Assembly (NCBI RefSeq): GCF_016508255.1
Contig: NZ_JADVKT010000012.1
Span: 1 to 47,804, forward strand
Direction: 5' to 3'
Length of the DNA: 47,804 nucleotides
Source: Acinetobacter calcoaceticus
GTDB lineage: Bacteria > Pseudomonadota > Gammaproteobacteria > Pseudomonadales > Moraxellaceae
Position numbers and translations under genes: made by a program. Numbering within the stretch: position 1 is the first letter of the stretch; every line of letters starts with the position of its first letter. Below, piece by piece: positions 30,890-39,795 of the stretch. The notes under the pieces are model-generated. The model ran no database searches, had not been told where the DNA came from, and saw only the letters and a list, made by a program, of their open reading frames with translations.

Positions 30890-32263
30890 TTAGGCAGCTT
30901 TAGCTTTTAAGGCATTCATTAATTTTTGATGTAAACCACCAAAACCGCCATTAGACATAATCACAACGGCATCGCCCTCGCCCGCTTCACTGACAATACG
31001 TTCAATAATTTCATCAAGTGAACGACTGACTTGAGCGTGGTTAGAAGCAGCTTCAATCACAGGTTGTAAGTCCCAATCTAGGCCTTCTGGCTGATACCAG
31101 ATTACATCGTCTGCTAAGCGTGCTGAATGTGCCAAGCCATCTTTATGACTGCCCATACGCATCGTATTTGAGCGTGGTTCAATAATGGCCCATAAGCGGC
31201 GTTCGCCTAAGCGTTTACGTGCGCCGTCTAAAGTGGTGTCAATTGCAGTTGGATGGTGAGCGAAGTCATCATAAACCTCAATGCCGTTGACTGTACCGAG
31301 TAGCTCCATACGACGTTTTACGCCACCAAAGTTCGACAAAGCTTCACAAGCTTGTTCAAGCGCAACACCTACATGTTGAGCGGCTGCAATCGTTGCTAAA
31401 GCATTAGCTACGCTATGTTGCCCTGTCATGGTCCATTTAACTTCACCGACTACTTTGCCATTTTCGAGTACTTTAAAATGGCTGCCATCGATTGAGATTA
31501 ATTCAGCAGATAAAGCAGCTTTTTCATTCGCTTCTAGACTGGTACGAATCACTGGTGTCCAGCAGCCCATTTCAAGCACTTCATCAATATGAGTTTCAGT
31601 AATTGGTGCAATAATGCGACCTTCGCTTGGAATAGTACGAACAAGGTGATGGAACTGCTTTTGAATCGCAGCAAGGTCATCAAAAATATCAGCGTGGTCG
31701 AATTCAAGGTTGTTTAAAATCGCCGTTTTGGGATGGTAATGAACAAACTTAGAACGTTTATCAAAGAAAGCAGAGTCATATTCATCAGCTTCAACGCAGA
31801 AGTATTTACCACCGCCTAAACGAGCACTTTCACTAAAACCAAGTGGAACACCACCAATTAAAAAGCCCGGATTTAAACCAGCCTGATCAAGCACCCAAGC
31901 CAACATGGTTGTAGTTGTGGTTTTACCATGAGTACCTGCTACACCAAGTACATGTTTACCTTGTAAAACATGATCAGCAAGGAACTGTGGACCAGAAATA
32001 TAGGGTAAACCTTCGTTAAGCATATATTCCACGGCATCAATGCCACGTTTCATGGCATTTCCGACAATCACTAAATCTGGATGAGGCTGCAAATGACTAC
32101 GGTCATAGCCTTGCATGAGGGTAATACCTGCGTTCTCTAACTGGGTAGACATCGGTGGGTAAACGTTTAAATCGGAACCTGTTACCTTGTGTCCTAAATC
32201 ACGAGCTAAAAGTGCTAAAGAGCCCATAAAAGTGCCACAAATACCCAAGATATGCAGATGCAT
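30890..32263 (-). CDS. mpl: UDP-MurNAc:L-alanyl-gamma-D-glutamyl-meso-DAP ligase
   Basis: Reattaches the recycled tripeptide to UDP-MurNAc in peptidoglycan recycling. The 457-aa Mur ligase has the start HLHILGICGTFMGSLALLA (the dinucleotide-like fold), the ATP loop VAGTHGKTTTTTML, and the Mpl-type VDEYDSAFFDKRSKF and FAHHPTAI segments. Related to MurC, but the start and length indicate Mpl. It complements anmK at the other end of the window. Confidence 0.95.
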   Translation of the reverse strand: MHLHILGICGTFMGSLALLARDLGHKVTGSDLNVYPPMSTQLENAGITLMQGYDRSHLQPHPDLVIVGNAMKRGIDAVEYMLNEGLPYISGPQFLADHVLQGKHVLGVAGTHGKTTTTTMLAWVLDQAGLNPGFLIGGVPLGFSESARLGGGKYFCVEADEYDSAFFDKRSKFVHYHPKTAILNNLEFDHADIFDDLAAIQKQFHHLVRTIPSEGRIIAPITETHIDEVLEMGCWTPVIRTSLEANEKAALSAELISIDGSHFKVLENGKVVGEVKWTMTGQHSVANALATIAAAQHVGVALEQACEALSNFGGVKRRMELLGTVNGIEVYDDFAHHPTAIDTTLDGARKRLGERRLWAIIEPRSNTMRMGSHKDGLAHSARLADDVIWYQPEGLDWDLQPVIEAASNHAQVSRSLDEIIERIVSEAGEGDAVVIMSNGGFGGLHQKLMNALKAKAA

Positions 32264-32503
32264 TGCTCACCTTCTCCACTGCTTTTGTACACAATATTCA
32301 TATGAATGACTGTGTGTGTATTATTGATAAATTTGCCAGCAACGATAGCAAGGCTAAACTCGAAAAGATAGTCAAAAATCGTTGTTGTTCTATGTGTTTG
32401 AGGCCCTGACAAAAGCACATCTTTATTTTTTCGATTTAAGCTGAATTACAGTTTTATCTTTTATAATGTTTTGATCCATATTAATACTTAAATCATCGTG
32501 ATG

Positions 32504-32866
32504 ATGAAGGATGTGCCTTTGAATCCAACGGTTTTAGCTTTTGCTTTCTTAATTATTTCTAACTGCTTTATGACTCTTGCATGGTATGGGCATCTTAAGT
32601 TTTTGCACCATGCCCCACTTTGGCAAGCGATTTTATTCGGTTGGATTATTGCGCTGCTTGAATATAGTTTTATGATTCCAGCAACTCGTATGCTGAGTGC
32701 ACAAGGCTGGCTACTCGGTGAAATGAAAATTACACAGGAAGTGGTTACACTGATTGTGTTTGTACCGTTCATGCTTTTCTTATTTAAACAACCATTTAAA
32801 CTGGATTATTTGTGGGCGATGGTATGTTTATTTGGCTGTGTCTATTTCGTATTTAGAAGCCAGTAA
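32504..32866 (+). CDS. DUF486 / DMT-superfamily small membrane protein
   Basis: A ~120-aa protein with four hydrophobic segments (NPTVLAFAFLIISNCFMTLAWYGHL, AILFGWIIALLEYSFM, VVTLIVFVPFMLFLF, LWAMVCLFGCVYFVF). This is the DUF486 branch of the drug/metabolite transporter superfamily; function unknown. The start is doubtful: ATGs at 32501 and 32504 lack a ribosome-binding site, whereas GAAGG stands 8 bases before a TTG at 32519 (116 aa), which I consider about as likely. Confidence 0.8.
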   Translation: MKDVPLNPTVLAFAFLIISNCFMTLAWYGHLKFLHHAPLWQAILFGWIIALLEYSFMIPATRMLSAQGWLLGEMKITQEVVTLIVFVPFMLFLFKQPFKLDYLWAMVCLFGCVYFVFRSQ

Positions 32867-33260
32867 GCTGTAATGGCTTGTGAATTAATTTAATAACAAG
32901 CCATAGTTATTAGACGCAACTGCTTTTTTAGAATTTTAGAAAATTGCTGATTTCTTGGCGTTGCGCTTTCACAGTCAAAAGGATAATTACTGTCTGCTGT
33001 GGTTGTACTCAAAGCGCCGTAGGGCTAATCATCATTAAGCTCTTATTGATTTGATTCAAGGCACCATATAAATAAAATTTGAGAATGTGCCATTGTTAAA
33101 CCATGACATTTTTTGATGAGATTAAAAATATTCGCAGAGCTGGTCAGTTAAATTTTCGTGAGATGAAAAATCAGTCTATAATAATGGGCTTCCGAACCAT
33201 TTAAAACTTGGCTCTCGTCGAGATTTATCTTCTTTTACTTTTGTCTCTGGAACATTAGCA
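32867..33260. other. Gene-free region before purE
   Basis: No credible gene. The only clear element is a -10 TATAAT at 33177-33182, about 80 bases before purE, with a poor -35 match. No purine riboswitch was recognised. Confidence 0.5.
33177..33182 (+). promoter_or_regulatory. Probable -10 box of purEK
   Basis: Perfect TATAAT followed by AATGG. The -35 is weak (TTTTCG or TTTCGT, about 18 bases upstream), so activation or an error in my choice is possible. Confidence 0.45.
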
Positions 33261-33776
33261 ATGAATGCGGCCGCAGCACAAGACGCTCAACCTCTCGTTG
33301 GAATTATTATGGGTTCTCAATCTGATTGGGCAACTCTCGAAAACACAGCCAATATGCTTAAACAGCTTGGCGTCCCATTTGAAGCGGAAGTGGTTTCTGC
33401 TCATCGTACTCCAGATCGTTTATTTGAATATGCAGAAACTGCGCGTGATCGCGGTATTCAAGTGATTATTGCTGGTGCTGGCGGTGCAGCGCATTTACCT
33501 GGAATGTGTGCCGCAAAAACTGATTTACCTGTTTTGGGTGTGCCAGTTAAATCATCAATTTTAAATGGCGTAGACTCTTTGCTTTCAATCGTACAAATGC
33601 CGGCTGGTATTGCAGTGGGTACTTTAGCGATTGGTCCAGCTGGTGCGACGAATGCTGCAATTATGGCGGCACAAATCTTAGGTTTAACTCGCCCTGAAAT
33701 TGCAAAAAATGTTGCTGATTTCCGTGCTGCGCAAACCGATAAGGTTGCAAGCAAAAATATTCCGGGTCAGGTGTAA
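33261..33776 (+). CDS. purE: N5-carboxyaminoimidazole ribonucleotide mutase
   Basis: Moves the carboxyl group of N5-CAIR to form CAIR in purine biosynthesis. The 171-aa class I PurE has [11 protein letters not shown] at the start, [12 protein letters not shown] with the catalytic histidine, and [18 protein letters not shown] lies about 10 bases before the start. It is followed by purK after 9 bases, the usual pair. Confidence 0.97.
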   Translation: MNAAAAQDAQPLVGIIMGSQSDWATLENTANMLKQLGVPFEAEVVSAHRTPDRLFEYAETARDRGIQVIIAGAGGAAHLPGMCAAKTDLPVLGVPVKSSILNGVDSLLSIVQMPAGIAVGTLAIGPAGATNAAIMAAQILGLTRPEIAKNVADFRAAQTDKVASKNIPGQV

Positions 33777-33785
33777 GAGGCTGAG

Positions 33786-34907
33786 ATGGATAAAACTATC
33801 GGTATTTTTGGTGGTGGGCAATTGGGCCGAATGATGGCTCAGGCAGCATTACCATTAAATATTCAATGTACTTTTTTTGAAGCAAATACAGATTGCCCAG
33901 CAGGTGTTTTAGGCCAAGTCTTTTCTAGCCAAGATGAGCAAGGTTTAAAGCAGTTTATTGAAAGTGCTGATGTTTTCAGTCTTGAGTTTGAAAATACACC
34001 AGTTGAAGATGTTGATGTTTTGACACAAACCAAAGCATTGCACCCTCCCCGTGTTGCTTTAGCAACTGCGCAAAATCGGTTGTCAGAAAAAGCATTGTTT
34101 GATGAGCTTACTATTCCTGTTGCGCCGTATCGTGCGGTAGACAGCTTAGAAAGCTTGAAGAATGCTGTTGCTGAGCTTGGTTTACCCATTGTGCTTAAGA
34201 CTGCAACAGGTGGATATGACGGTAAAGGTCAGTTTGTACTTCGTTCAGAAGACCAGATTGATACTGCTTGGGCTGAATTGGGCCCTGCAAAAAGTCTAGT
34301 TGCCGAAAGCTTTGTTAAATTCTCTCGCGAAGTTTCAATTATTGCAGTACGTGGCCAAAATGGTGAAGTAAAAACTTGGCCATTGGCTGAAAATCACCAC
34401 CATAACGGTATTTTATCGCATTCAATTGTTCCAGCGCCGAATAGTGAAGCTTTACAGCCTGTCGCTCAAGATTACATTACACGGTTGCTGAATCACCTCA
34501 ACTATGTAGGTGTATTAACTCTAGAACTGTTTGTGACAGAACAAGGTTTATGTGCAAATGAGATGGCACCACGTGTACACAACTCAGGTCACTGGTCAAT
34601 TGAAGGCGCCGTCTGTTCTCAGTTTGAAAACCATATTCGAGCTGTTGCAGGTCTACCATTAGGCTCAACAGAAGTTGTTCGCCCAACGGTTATGATCAAT
34701 ATTATTGGTCAGCATCCTAAAACAGCAGATGTACTTGCTTTAAATGGTGCTCATCTACATCTTTATAACAAGTCTGAACGTGCTGGTCGTAAATTAGGCC
34801 ATATCACTTTAATGCCTGTGGATAGTAATGAATTGACGACGTTATGCCGTCAATTGGCGGAAATTTTGCCAGAACCCCTCGCTTTAACAACAGATATGAC
34901 CCTCTAA
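33786..34907 (+). CDS. purK: N5-carboxyaminoimidazole ribonucleotide synthase
   Basis: ATP-dependent carboxylation of AIR to N5-CAIR, the step before PurE. The 373-aa ATP-grasp protein has IGIFGGGQLGRMMAQAA at the start, the grasp loop GGYDGKGQ, and the metal-binding stretch NEMAPRVHNSGHWS. The ribosome-binding site is inside AAGAGGCTGAG. Ends at a UUCG-type terminator. Confidence 0.97.
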   Translation: MDKTIGIFGGGQLGRMMAQAALPLNIQCTFFEANTDCPAGVLGQVFSSQDEQGLKQFIESADVFSLEFENTPVEDVDVLTQTKALHPPRVALATAQNRLSEKALFDELTIPVAPYRAVDSLESLKNAVAELGLPIVLKTATGGYDGKGQFVLRSEDQIDTAWAELGPAKSLVAESFVKFSREVSIIAVRGQNGEVKTWPLAENHHHNGILSHSIVPAPNSEALQPVAQDYITRLLNHLNYVGVLTLELFVTEQGLCANEMAPRVHNSGHWSIEGAVCSQFENHIRAVAGLPLGSTEVVRPTVMINIIGQHPKTADVLALNGAHLHLYNKSERAGRKLGHITLMPVDSNELTTLCRQLAEILPEPLALTTDMTL

Positions 34908-34924
34908 AGTATTTCTAATTCTCT

Positions 34925-34952
34925 AAAAAGCGATCTTCGGATCGCTTTTTTT
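34925..34952 (+). terminator. Terminator of purEK
   Basis: AAAAAGCGATC, a TTCG tetraloop, GATCGCTTTTTTT. Confidence 0.95.
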
Positions 34953-34955
34953 ATC

Positions 34956-35600
34956 TTTTAAATTTAAAAAATAATAAATCATAAGAGTTTTACGTTTGTG
35001 GATAACTTCTCATAGGAATTTTTGAATTTAAATATTGACTGAGTTTTTAAATTTAAAAATTGAAAACAAGTTTTTTACATTGTTTTGAATTTAAAGTTAG
35101 TTATCCACAAGAGCGTTTGATTTATAATTGATAATAGAGTCTGTATATTTTAAATTCAAAACCAATGATGTTTGGTGAAATGTTTTAAATTCAAAATAAC
35201 GTAGCTAGTTTGAATTTAAAACACAGGGTGATTTTTTGAATTTAAAAAATAGGGATTGTTGAGATGATTGACTTTTCTATGTCATAAATAATGATGAAAT
35301 AGAGAATGGAATCAAGAAATAGTACTGTTTTGCTGGATTGTGGATAACTTTATCCACAAAAATACCTACTTTATGGTTTAAATTTAAAATAAGGTTTTTG
35401 AATTTAAACTATGCGCTATTGTTTTGAATTCAAAATAGGTGATGTACAACGGAGAAGTTTTAAATTCAAAAACAAAGTGGGAAATTTGAATTTAAAACAT
35501 TGGAAATGAATTTAAAGAAGAGATTATGAATTCAAATTTACGTTTTCTCTCTGAAATTTTAGACTCATAATGGTATGGTACTTAAAAATTTAAATTCAAA
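34956..35600. repeat. Palindromic 12-mer array with DnaA boxes (origin-like locus)
   Basis: Fourteen exact copies of TTTRAATTYAAA start at 34957, 35021, 35046, 35084, 35149, 35184, 35209, 35235, 35377, 35397, 35423, 35459, 35485 and 35589; two degenerate copies start at 35505 and 35525. Start spacings repeat: 25-26 (five times), 35-36 (twice), 20, and 64-65. Perfect DnaA boxes TTATCCACA lie at 34997-35005 (-), 35101-35109 (+), 35339-35347 (-) and 35350-35358 (+). There is no coding potential. The same 12-mer and the same boxes occur in oriC. The function is not known to me. Confidence 0.9.
35339..35358. promoter_or_regulatory. Inverted pair of perfect DnaA boxes
   Basis: TGTGGATAA, two bases (CT), then TTATCCACA. 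Both boxes match the consensus perfectly and face each other, which suits cooperative DnaA binding. It lies in the gap of the 12-mer array (35246-35377), so the array is split around it. Confidence 0.85.
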
Positions 35601-35618
35601 AATTGAAACTGGAATAAT

Positions 35619-36917
35619 ATGCGACGTTTTTCTTGTATTGTTGGCTCTGTATTTTTGGCAATGACTCAGGCTCAAGCAGAGCTGGTAATTAATGGTTCTA
35701 CTTCTACAATATCTAGTAATGCGACTGTTCCTGTAACGAACAGTAATACTTATACGCCTAATAATAATTTCCAAAGTTGTTTGGCAAATTTACGTTCTCA
35801 AGCAATTGCTGCTGGAGTGTCGGGAACAACCTATGACCGTTATACTCAAAACTTAACTCCAGATTACTCGGTTATTGATAAATTAAACTATCAACCAGAA
35901 TTTTCGACACCAATTTGGGATTATCTTTCTGGCTTAGTAGATGAAGAGCGTGTTGAGCTTGGAAAACAAAAACTAGCCCAATATCGCGATGTTTTAAATC
36001 GTGCTTCTCAAACCTACGGTGTGCCACCAGAAACAATTGTGGCGGTGTGGGGTGTTGAAAGTAATTTTGGTGATATTTCTGGAAAATATCCTTTATTACA
36101 ATCACTCGGAACCTTAAGTTGTGAAGGTCGCCGACAAAGTTATTTCCGTACTGAATTTTTTGCCACCATGCGTATTTTACAGCGCGGTGACTTAACCGAA
36201 GATCAACTGAAAGGTTCATGGGCTGGTGCATTTGGACATACCCAATTTATGCCATCGACCTATGAACGTTTAGCTGTTGATTTTGATGGAGATGGTCGTC
36301 GAGACTTGGTGTCTAGTACAGCTGATGCACTGGCTTCAACGGCTAATTTCTTAAATAAAGCAGGCTGGCAAGCAGGAATGCCATGGGGTTTTGAAGTAAA
36401 AGTTCCCCAAGGTATGTCAATTGATGGAGAAGGGCGACGCTCAAAGAAAGCTTTAAGTAGCTGGAGTGCGCGAGGAGTAACCCGAATTGACGGCTCTCCA
36501 CTTGTTCAAGGGGCTTTATCTAGTAGTACTCCGGCAGGTTTAATGGCACCAGCAGGTGTAAATGGTCCAGTATTTTTAGTATTTAAGAATTTTGATGCTA
36601 TCTATAGTTATAACGCTGCGGAAAGTTATGGTCTTGCAATTGCCCATTTATCTGATCGTTTAAAAGGCGCTCGTCCTTTTGTAACATCTTGGCCAACTGA
36701 TGATCCAGGAACTTCGCGTGCAGAGCGTCGTGAAATCCAACAATTTTTGATTAATCGCGGCTACGATATTGGTACAGTTGATGGTCTTATTGGTGATAAA
36801 ACCCGTGTAGCTATTCGTCAGGAGCAAACTCGTTTAGGTTTAAATCCAACAGGACGAGCTGGGCAACAAATCTTACGAGCATTTCGTCAAGAACAAGCCA
36901 AAAAAATGATGCAATAA
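35619..36917 (+). CDS. mltB: Lytic murein transglycosylase, family 3 (MltB type)
   Basis: Cleaves glycan strands to 1,6-anhydro-MurNAc ends, the products that feed anmK and mpl. The 432-aa exported protein has a signal peptide ending TQAQA and no lipobox, so it is soluble rather than a lipoprotein. Its SLT_2 catalytic domain (about 45-345) has the catalytic glutamate in VWGVESNFG and GAFGHTQFMPSTY. The C-terminal ~60 residues are a peptidoglycan-binding domain (IQQFLINRGYDIGTVDGLIGDKTRVAIR). GGA precedes the start. Its promoter region is the 12-mer array. Confidence 0.93.
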   Translation: MRRFSCIVGSVFLAMTQAQAELVINGSTSTISSNATVPVTNSNTYTPNNNFQSCLANLRSQAIAAGVSGTTYDRYTQNLTPDYSVIDKLNYQPEFSTPIWDYLSGLVDEERVELGKQKLAQYRDVLNRASQTYGVPPETIVAVWGVESNFGDISGKYPLLQSLGTLSCEGRRQSYFRTEFFATMRILQRGDLTEDQLKGSWAGAFGHTQFMPSTYERLAVDFDGDGRRDLVSSTADALASTANFLNKAGWQAGMPWGFEVKVPQGMSIDGEGRRSKKALSSWSARGVTRIDGSPLVQGALSSSTPAGLMAPAGVNGPVFLVFKNFDAIYSYNAAESYGLAIAHLSDRLKGARPFVTSWPTDDPGTSRAERREIQQFLINRGYDIGTVDGLIGDKTRVAIRQEQTRLGLNPTGRAGQQILRAFRQEQAKKMMQ

Positions 36918-36930
36918 AATCAAGATAATA

Positions 36931-36960
36931 AAAAAAGGTCTGCATATGCAGACCTTTTTT
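36931..36960. terminator. Bidirectional terminator
   Basis: Six A, the perfect palindrome GGTCTGCATATGCAGACC, six T. It serves mltB (+) and the gene at 36982 (-). Confidence 0.94.
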
Positions 36961-36981
36961 ATGAGTACTTGTATAAGATTG

Positions 36982-37344
36982 CTAATCTAATTTAACCGCT
37001 TCCAAAATATCAAAAATAACTGAAGTGACATCTTGGCTTAAATCTCGATCATTAAAGATTTCATACGCAGTGATCGTAACATCTGTATCACTTGGTAATT
37101 GCTTTTGTTCTTCTTCAATTAAATGTTCAATCGGTAGCAGAGTCTGTTTCACTTCAAGATGTAGAATATCTTTATATTCAATATTTTCATCTTCAAGTTC
37201 GATTTCATGCTCATTAAAAAAGGGGATTAGAATAGAATGAAGATACGGTTTTATTTCAATAATATCAAACAGTTCAATATCACGTGTTTGTTCAATTGTG
37301 CTGATGTGATCATTTACTTCAATCAGGATATGATAGTAACTCAT
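36982..37344 (-). CDS. Hypothetical acidic protein
   Basis: A 120-aa protein that I do not recognise. It is strongly acidic (many D and E), has no cysteine, no signal peptide and no membrane segment, and looks like a mixed alpha/beta cytoplasmic protein (SYYHILIEVND, then VTITAYEIFNDRD). GGAG stands 6 bases before the ATG at 37344; in-frame ATGs at 37350 and 37356 are also possible. The convergent terminator and a clean start argue for a real gene. It stands alone, with no neighbour that suggests a role. Confidence 0.72.
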   Translation of the reverse strand: MSYYHILIEVNDHISTIEQTRDIELFDIIEIKPYLHSILIPFFNEHEIELEDENIEYKDILHLEVKQTLLPIEHLIEEEQKQLPSDTDVTITAYEIFNDRDLSQDVTSVIFDILEAVKLD

Positions 37345-37457
37345 CTTCATCTCCATCCTATTTTAGTTAGCTCTTATAACCACAATAACATGACTTTGAT
37401 ATGAATTTCGATGTATCTACCTAGAAATAGATACATCATTTTATATCAAATTCTTAA

Positions 37458-38363
37458 TTATTGAGGTAAAGCACTTAATAGATTGCGATCGGCATCGGTA
37501 AGACCAGTGATTTTTGTGTCACCATCTTTACGAACTGAGTACATTAATGAATTTGGTTGATCACTGTGTTTTAAACCAAGCGCATGTCCTAGCTCATGAG
37601 CAATTGTTAAACGCAAATCATCAATAGACTTAAACTCATAAATCACAATTTGTTTGCCATTGTAGATACCTTTTTTAAAGACATCAGCTTGAGCATTTTG
37701 CTTAAATTGGTTCAATGAATCATTGAACTTATTATTAATCTCATTAAAGTGAGTAACTTTGGTATTCAAATCTTTAGCTTGCTGATTATATACAGCAATT
37801 TCTTTCTTTAAAGCAACAGTTTGTTTTTGCAAATCTTTCTGGGTTTTAGCCAAAGATTTAGCACTGTATTCAGGTGCTAATTTGCCTTTGTTAAGCTGCA
37901 TCATTTGCTCGTCAAGATTTTTCAATTTGCCATTCAAAATCTGCTTTTTATTTTCAAGGTCAGATTGAGTCTGACCTAATGTTTGCTTCAATTGTTTAAT
38001 TTGTTGCTGTTCATCAATTACACGTTGCTGTTCTTGCTGAAATTGAGCTGCAATTTTTTGACGCTGTTCTGAACGACTTTGGCCATTATCGTAAACTAGA
38101 CGAATTTCTAACTTTGCATTTGGATCATAAGTAAAATAATCCTGCCCAGTGCCTTGTTTCCAAATATCCGCAGCTTGTTGGCTAATCTGAATCAATTGAT
38201 CTTGGCTTAAACCAAAACGGGGGTCAACTTCAGCAATTTTATAAGTCAGATGCTGACCGGCTTTTTGCTGAACTTGAGTATGAGCTGCAGTAGCAAGATG
38301 AGCATTAGCCTGAAAATTAGAAAAAGCAAAGGCTACGCCTAGTAACAAAGATGTTAAACGCAT
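37458..38363 (-). CDS. Secreted matrixin-like metalloprotease with coiled-coil insertion, copy 1
   Basis: A 301-aa exported zinc protease. Signal peptide about 1-21 (ends QANA). The start of a metzincin domain follows (LTYKIAEVDPRFGLS, then AADIWKQGTGQDYF). A glutamine- and lysine-rich coiled coil of some 120 residues (about 105-225) comes next, then the zinc motif HELGHALGLKH (256-266) and the Met-turn SLMY (Met274). The coiled coil interrupts the catalytic domain between its first half and the active-site helix, which is unusual. It lies next to a paralogue. Substrate unknown. No propeptide cysteine is visible. Confidence 0.87.
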   Translation of the reverse strand: MRLTSLLLGVAFAFSNFQANAHLATAAHTQVQQKAGQHLTYKIAEVDPRFGLSQDQLIQISQQAADIWKQGTGQDYFTYDPNAKLEIRLVYDNGQSRSEQRQKIAAQFQQEQQRVIDEQQQIKQLKQTLGQTQSDLENKKQILNGKLKNLDEQMMQLNKGKLAPEYSAKSLAKTQKDLQKQTVALKKEIAVYNQQAKDLNTKVTHFNEINNKFNDSLNQFKQNAQADVFKKGIYNGKQIVIYEFKSIDDLRLTIAHELGHALGLKHSDQPNSLMYSVRKDGDTKITGLTDADRNLLSALPQ

Positions 38364-38548
38364 AATTGACTGGGGAGATTTTAAAAAAAACGTATTATAA
38401 GAATATAAAGTGAAAAATCAATCAAAAAATGTACAATTACGATAAATAAATGAGACTTTAGTCTCATTATTTTTTACCAAATGCCAAATTATTTTTTAGA
38501 AAAAATTCAATATATTTAGTTTAGTTTAGTTTTTTTAATTATTTAACT

Positions 38549-39466
38549 TTAATGATTTTCCTTAATTGAACTATAAATTGAGCCTAATAACTCTAAATCT
38601 GAATCTGTTAATTTGAAATTATGAATATCTTGCTCTTTTAAACGGGGGTACATTAAAGATTTTGGATCAGTCGTGTGTTTTAGTCCTAAAGCATGGCCAA
38701 ACTCATGAGCAAGGGTCAAACGTAATTCATTTAAAGAAGTATAACCGTAAATTTGGATTTGGTTTTGACTGAATAACCCCTTATGAAAGGGGTGAATATG
38801 AGCTTTTTGTTCTAGCTTAAATTGTGTTATTAAAGTCTTTAAATTGTTTTGCTCTTGATTTAACTCATTAATTTTTAAATTAAGTAATTGAATTTTAATA
38901 TTTAAATTATTTGATTCATTTTGCAGATTTCCAGAGCTCTGCTGTAGTTGATTTTGCCGCTCTTTTAATTCATCGGCATGATAGTATTGATGTTCGCCTT
39001 GGTTAAAGCGTGTTACGTCTCGTTGATATTGTTCAAAATCAGCTTTTAGACTAGCCTTTTTTTTGTTTAAATCAGATGATAGCTGATCAATTTCTCGTTT
39101 GTTTAGAACAATTTCTTCATTTTTAATACGCCATTGTTCCTGCTTTTGCAAAAGTGCATTCAAATTTTCTTGTTGCTCACTTTTAATGATTTGATGATCA
39201 TCATAAATTAAGTTAATTGATAACTGTGCTTCTGAATCATAAATGAAATAGGTTTTACCCGTCTCTTGGTGCCAGATTTCAGCAGCTTGTTGACTAACCT
39301 CAATCAATTTTTCTTGAGTTAATTGAAACCGTGGATCAATAAAAGCAATTCGATACTTTAAAGGTCGATGAGATGAACCAATTGCTAGATTACTTTGGGC
39401 AAAGATCGTCGTTTGAAAGCCTATACATAAACACAAGCTCAGTCCCCACCATAGAAATTTTTTCAT
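38549..39466 (-). CDS. Secreted matrixin-like metalloprotease with coiled-coil insertion, copy 2
   Basis: A 305-aa paralogue of the previous gene with the same order: signal peptide (ends TIFAQ), LKYRIAFIDPRFQLT, the AAEIWHQETGKTYF segment, a coiled coil of about 120 residues, HEFGHALGLKH (254-264), Met-turn SLMY. The two copies clearly derive from one tandem duplication but differ widely in the coiled coil, so they are not recent. The 185-base gap between them is AT-rich and no terminator is seen; cotranscription is possible. Function unknown. Confidence 0.86.
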   Translation of the reverse strand: MKKFLWWGLSLCLCIGFQTTIFAQSNLAIGSSHRPLKYRIAFIDPRFQLTQEKLIEVSQQAAEIWHQETGKTYFIYDSEAQLSINLIYDDHQIIKSEQQENLNALLQKQEQWRIKNEEIVLNKREIDQLSSDLNKKKASLKADFEQYQRDVTRFNQGEHQYYHADELKERQNQLQQSSGNLQNESNNLNIKIQLLNLKINELNQEQNNLKTLITQFKLEQKAHIHPFHKGLFSQNQIQIYGYTSLNELRLTLAHEFGHALGLKHTTDPKSLMYPRLKEQDIHNFKLTDSDLELLGSIYSSIKENH

Positions 39467-39795
39467 GGCAAAATAAAAAATATAAATAAATCTTATTGTT
39501 AGTTACTTAATCACTTTCGTCAAAATGATAAAAAATGCAAGAGAGTAGGTGGGCTTTGTGATCTTGGTAGGAAAATTTAAAAAGATGTTTTTAGACTTGG
39601 CAATAATGGAAGAATTAATGTAATAAGTAACAATGTATTTTATTTTAAAAAATCTTTTTTATAATTAATAGATTAGTTTTTATAGTTGACCTTTTTGACA
39701 TTAAACAATCAAAAAATATCCTTGAAAATCTATTGTTATTTTTTGTAAATAATAAAAAACCGCGCCTAAGCGCGGTTTTTTATTAAAGAAACAAA
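39467..39795. other. Gene-free region between metalloprotease copy 2 and dnaK
   Basis: AT-rich. It should contain the promoter of the metalloprotease gene and holds the dnaK terminator at 39754. Nothing else stands out. Confidence 0.6.
39754..39781 (-). terminator. Terminator of dnaK
   Basis: Six A, CCGCGC, loop CTAA, GCGCGG, six T, 15 bases past the dnaK stop on the minus strand. Confidence 0.94.

Noticed and set aside
34908..35618. Reading the 12-mer array as CRISPR or a plasmid iteron origin
   Set aside because: Units are 12 bases with variable unique spacers and both orientations equal; no cas genes and no rep gene nearby.
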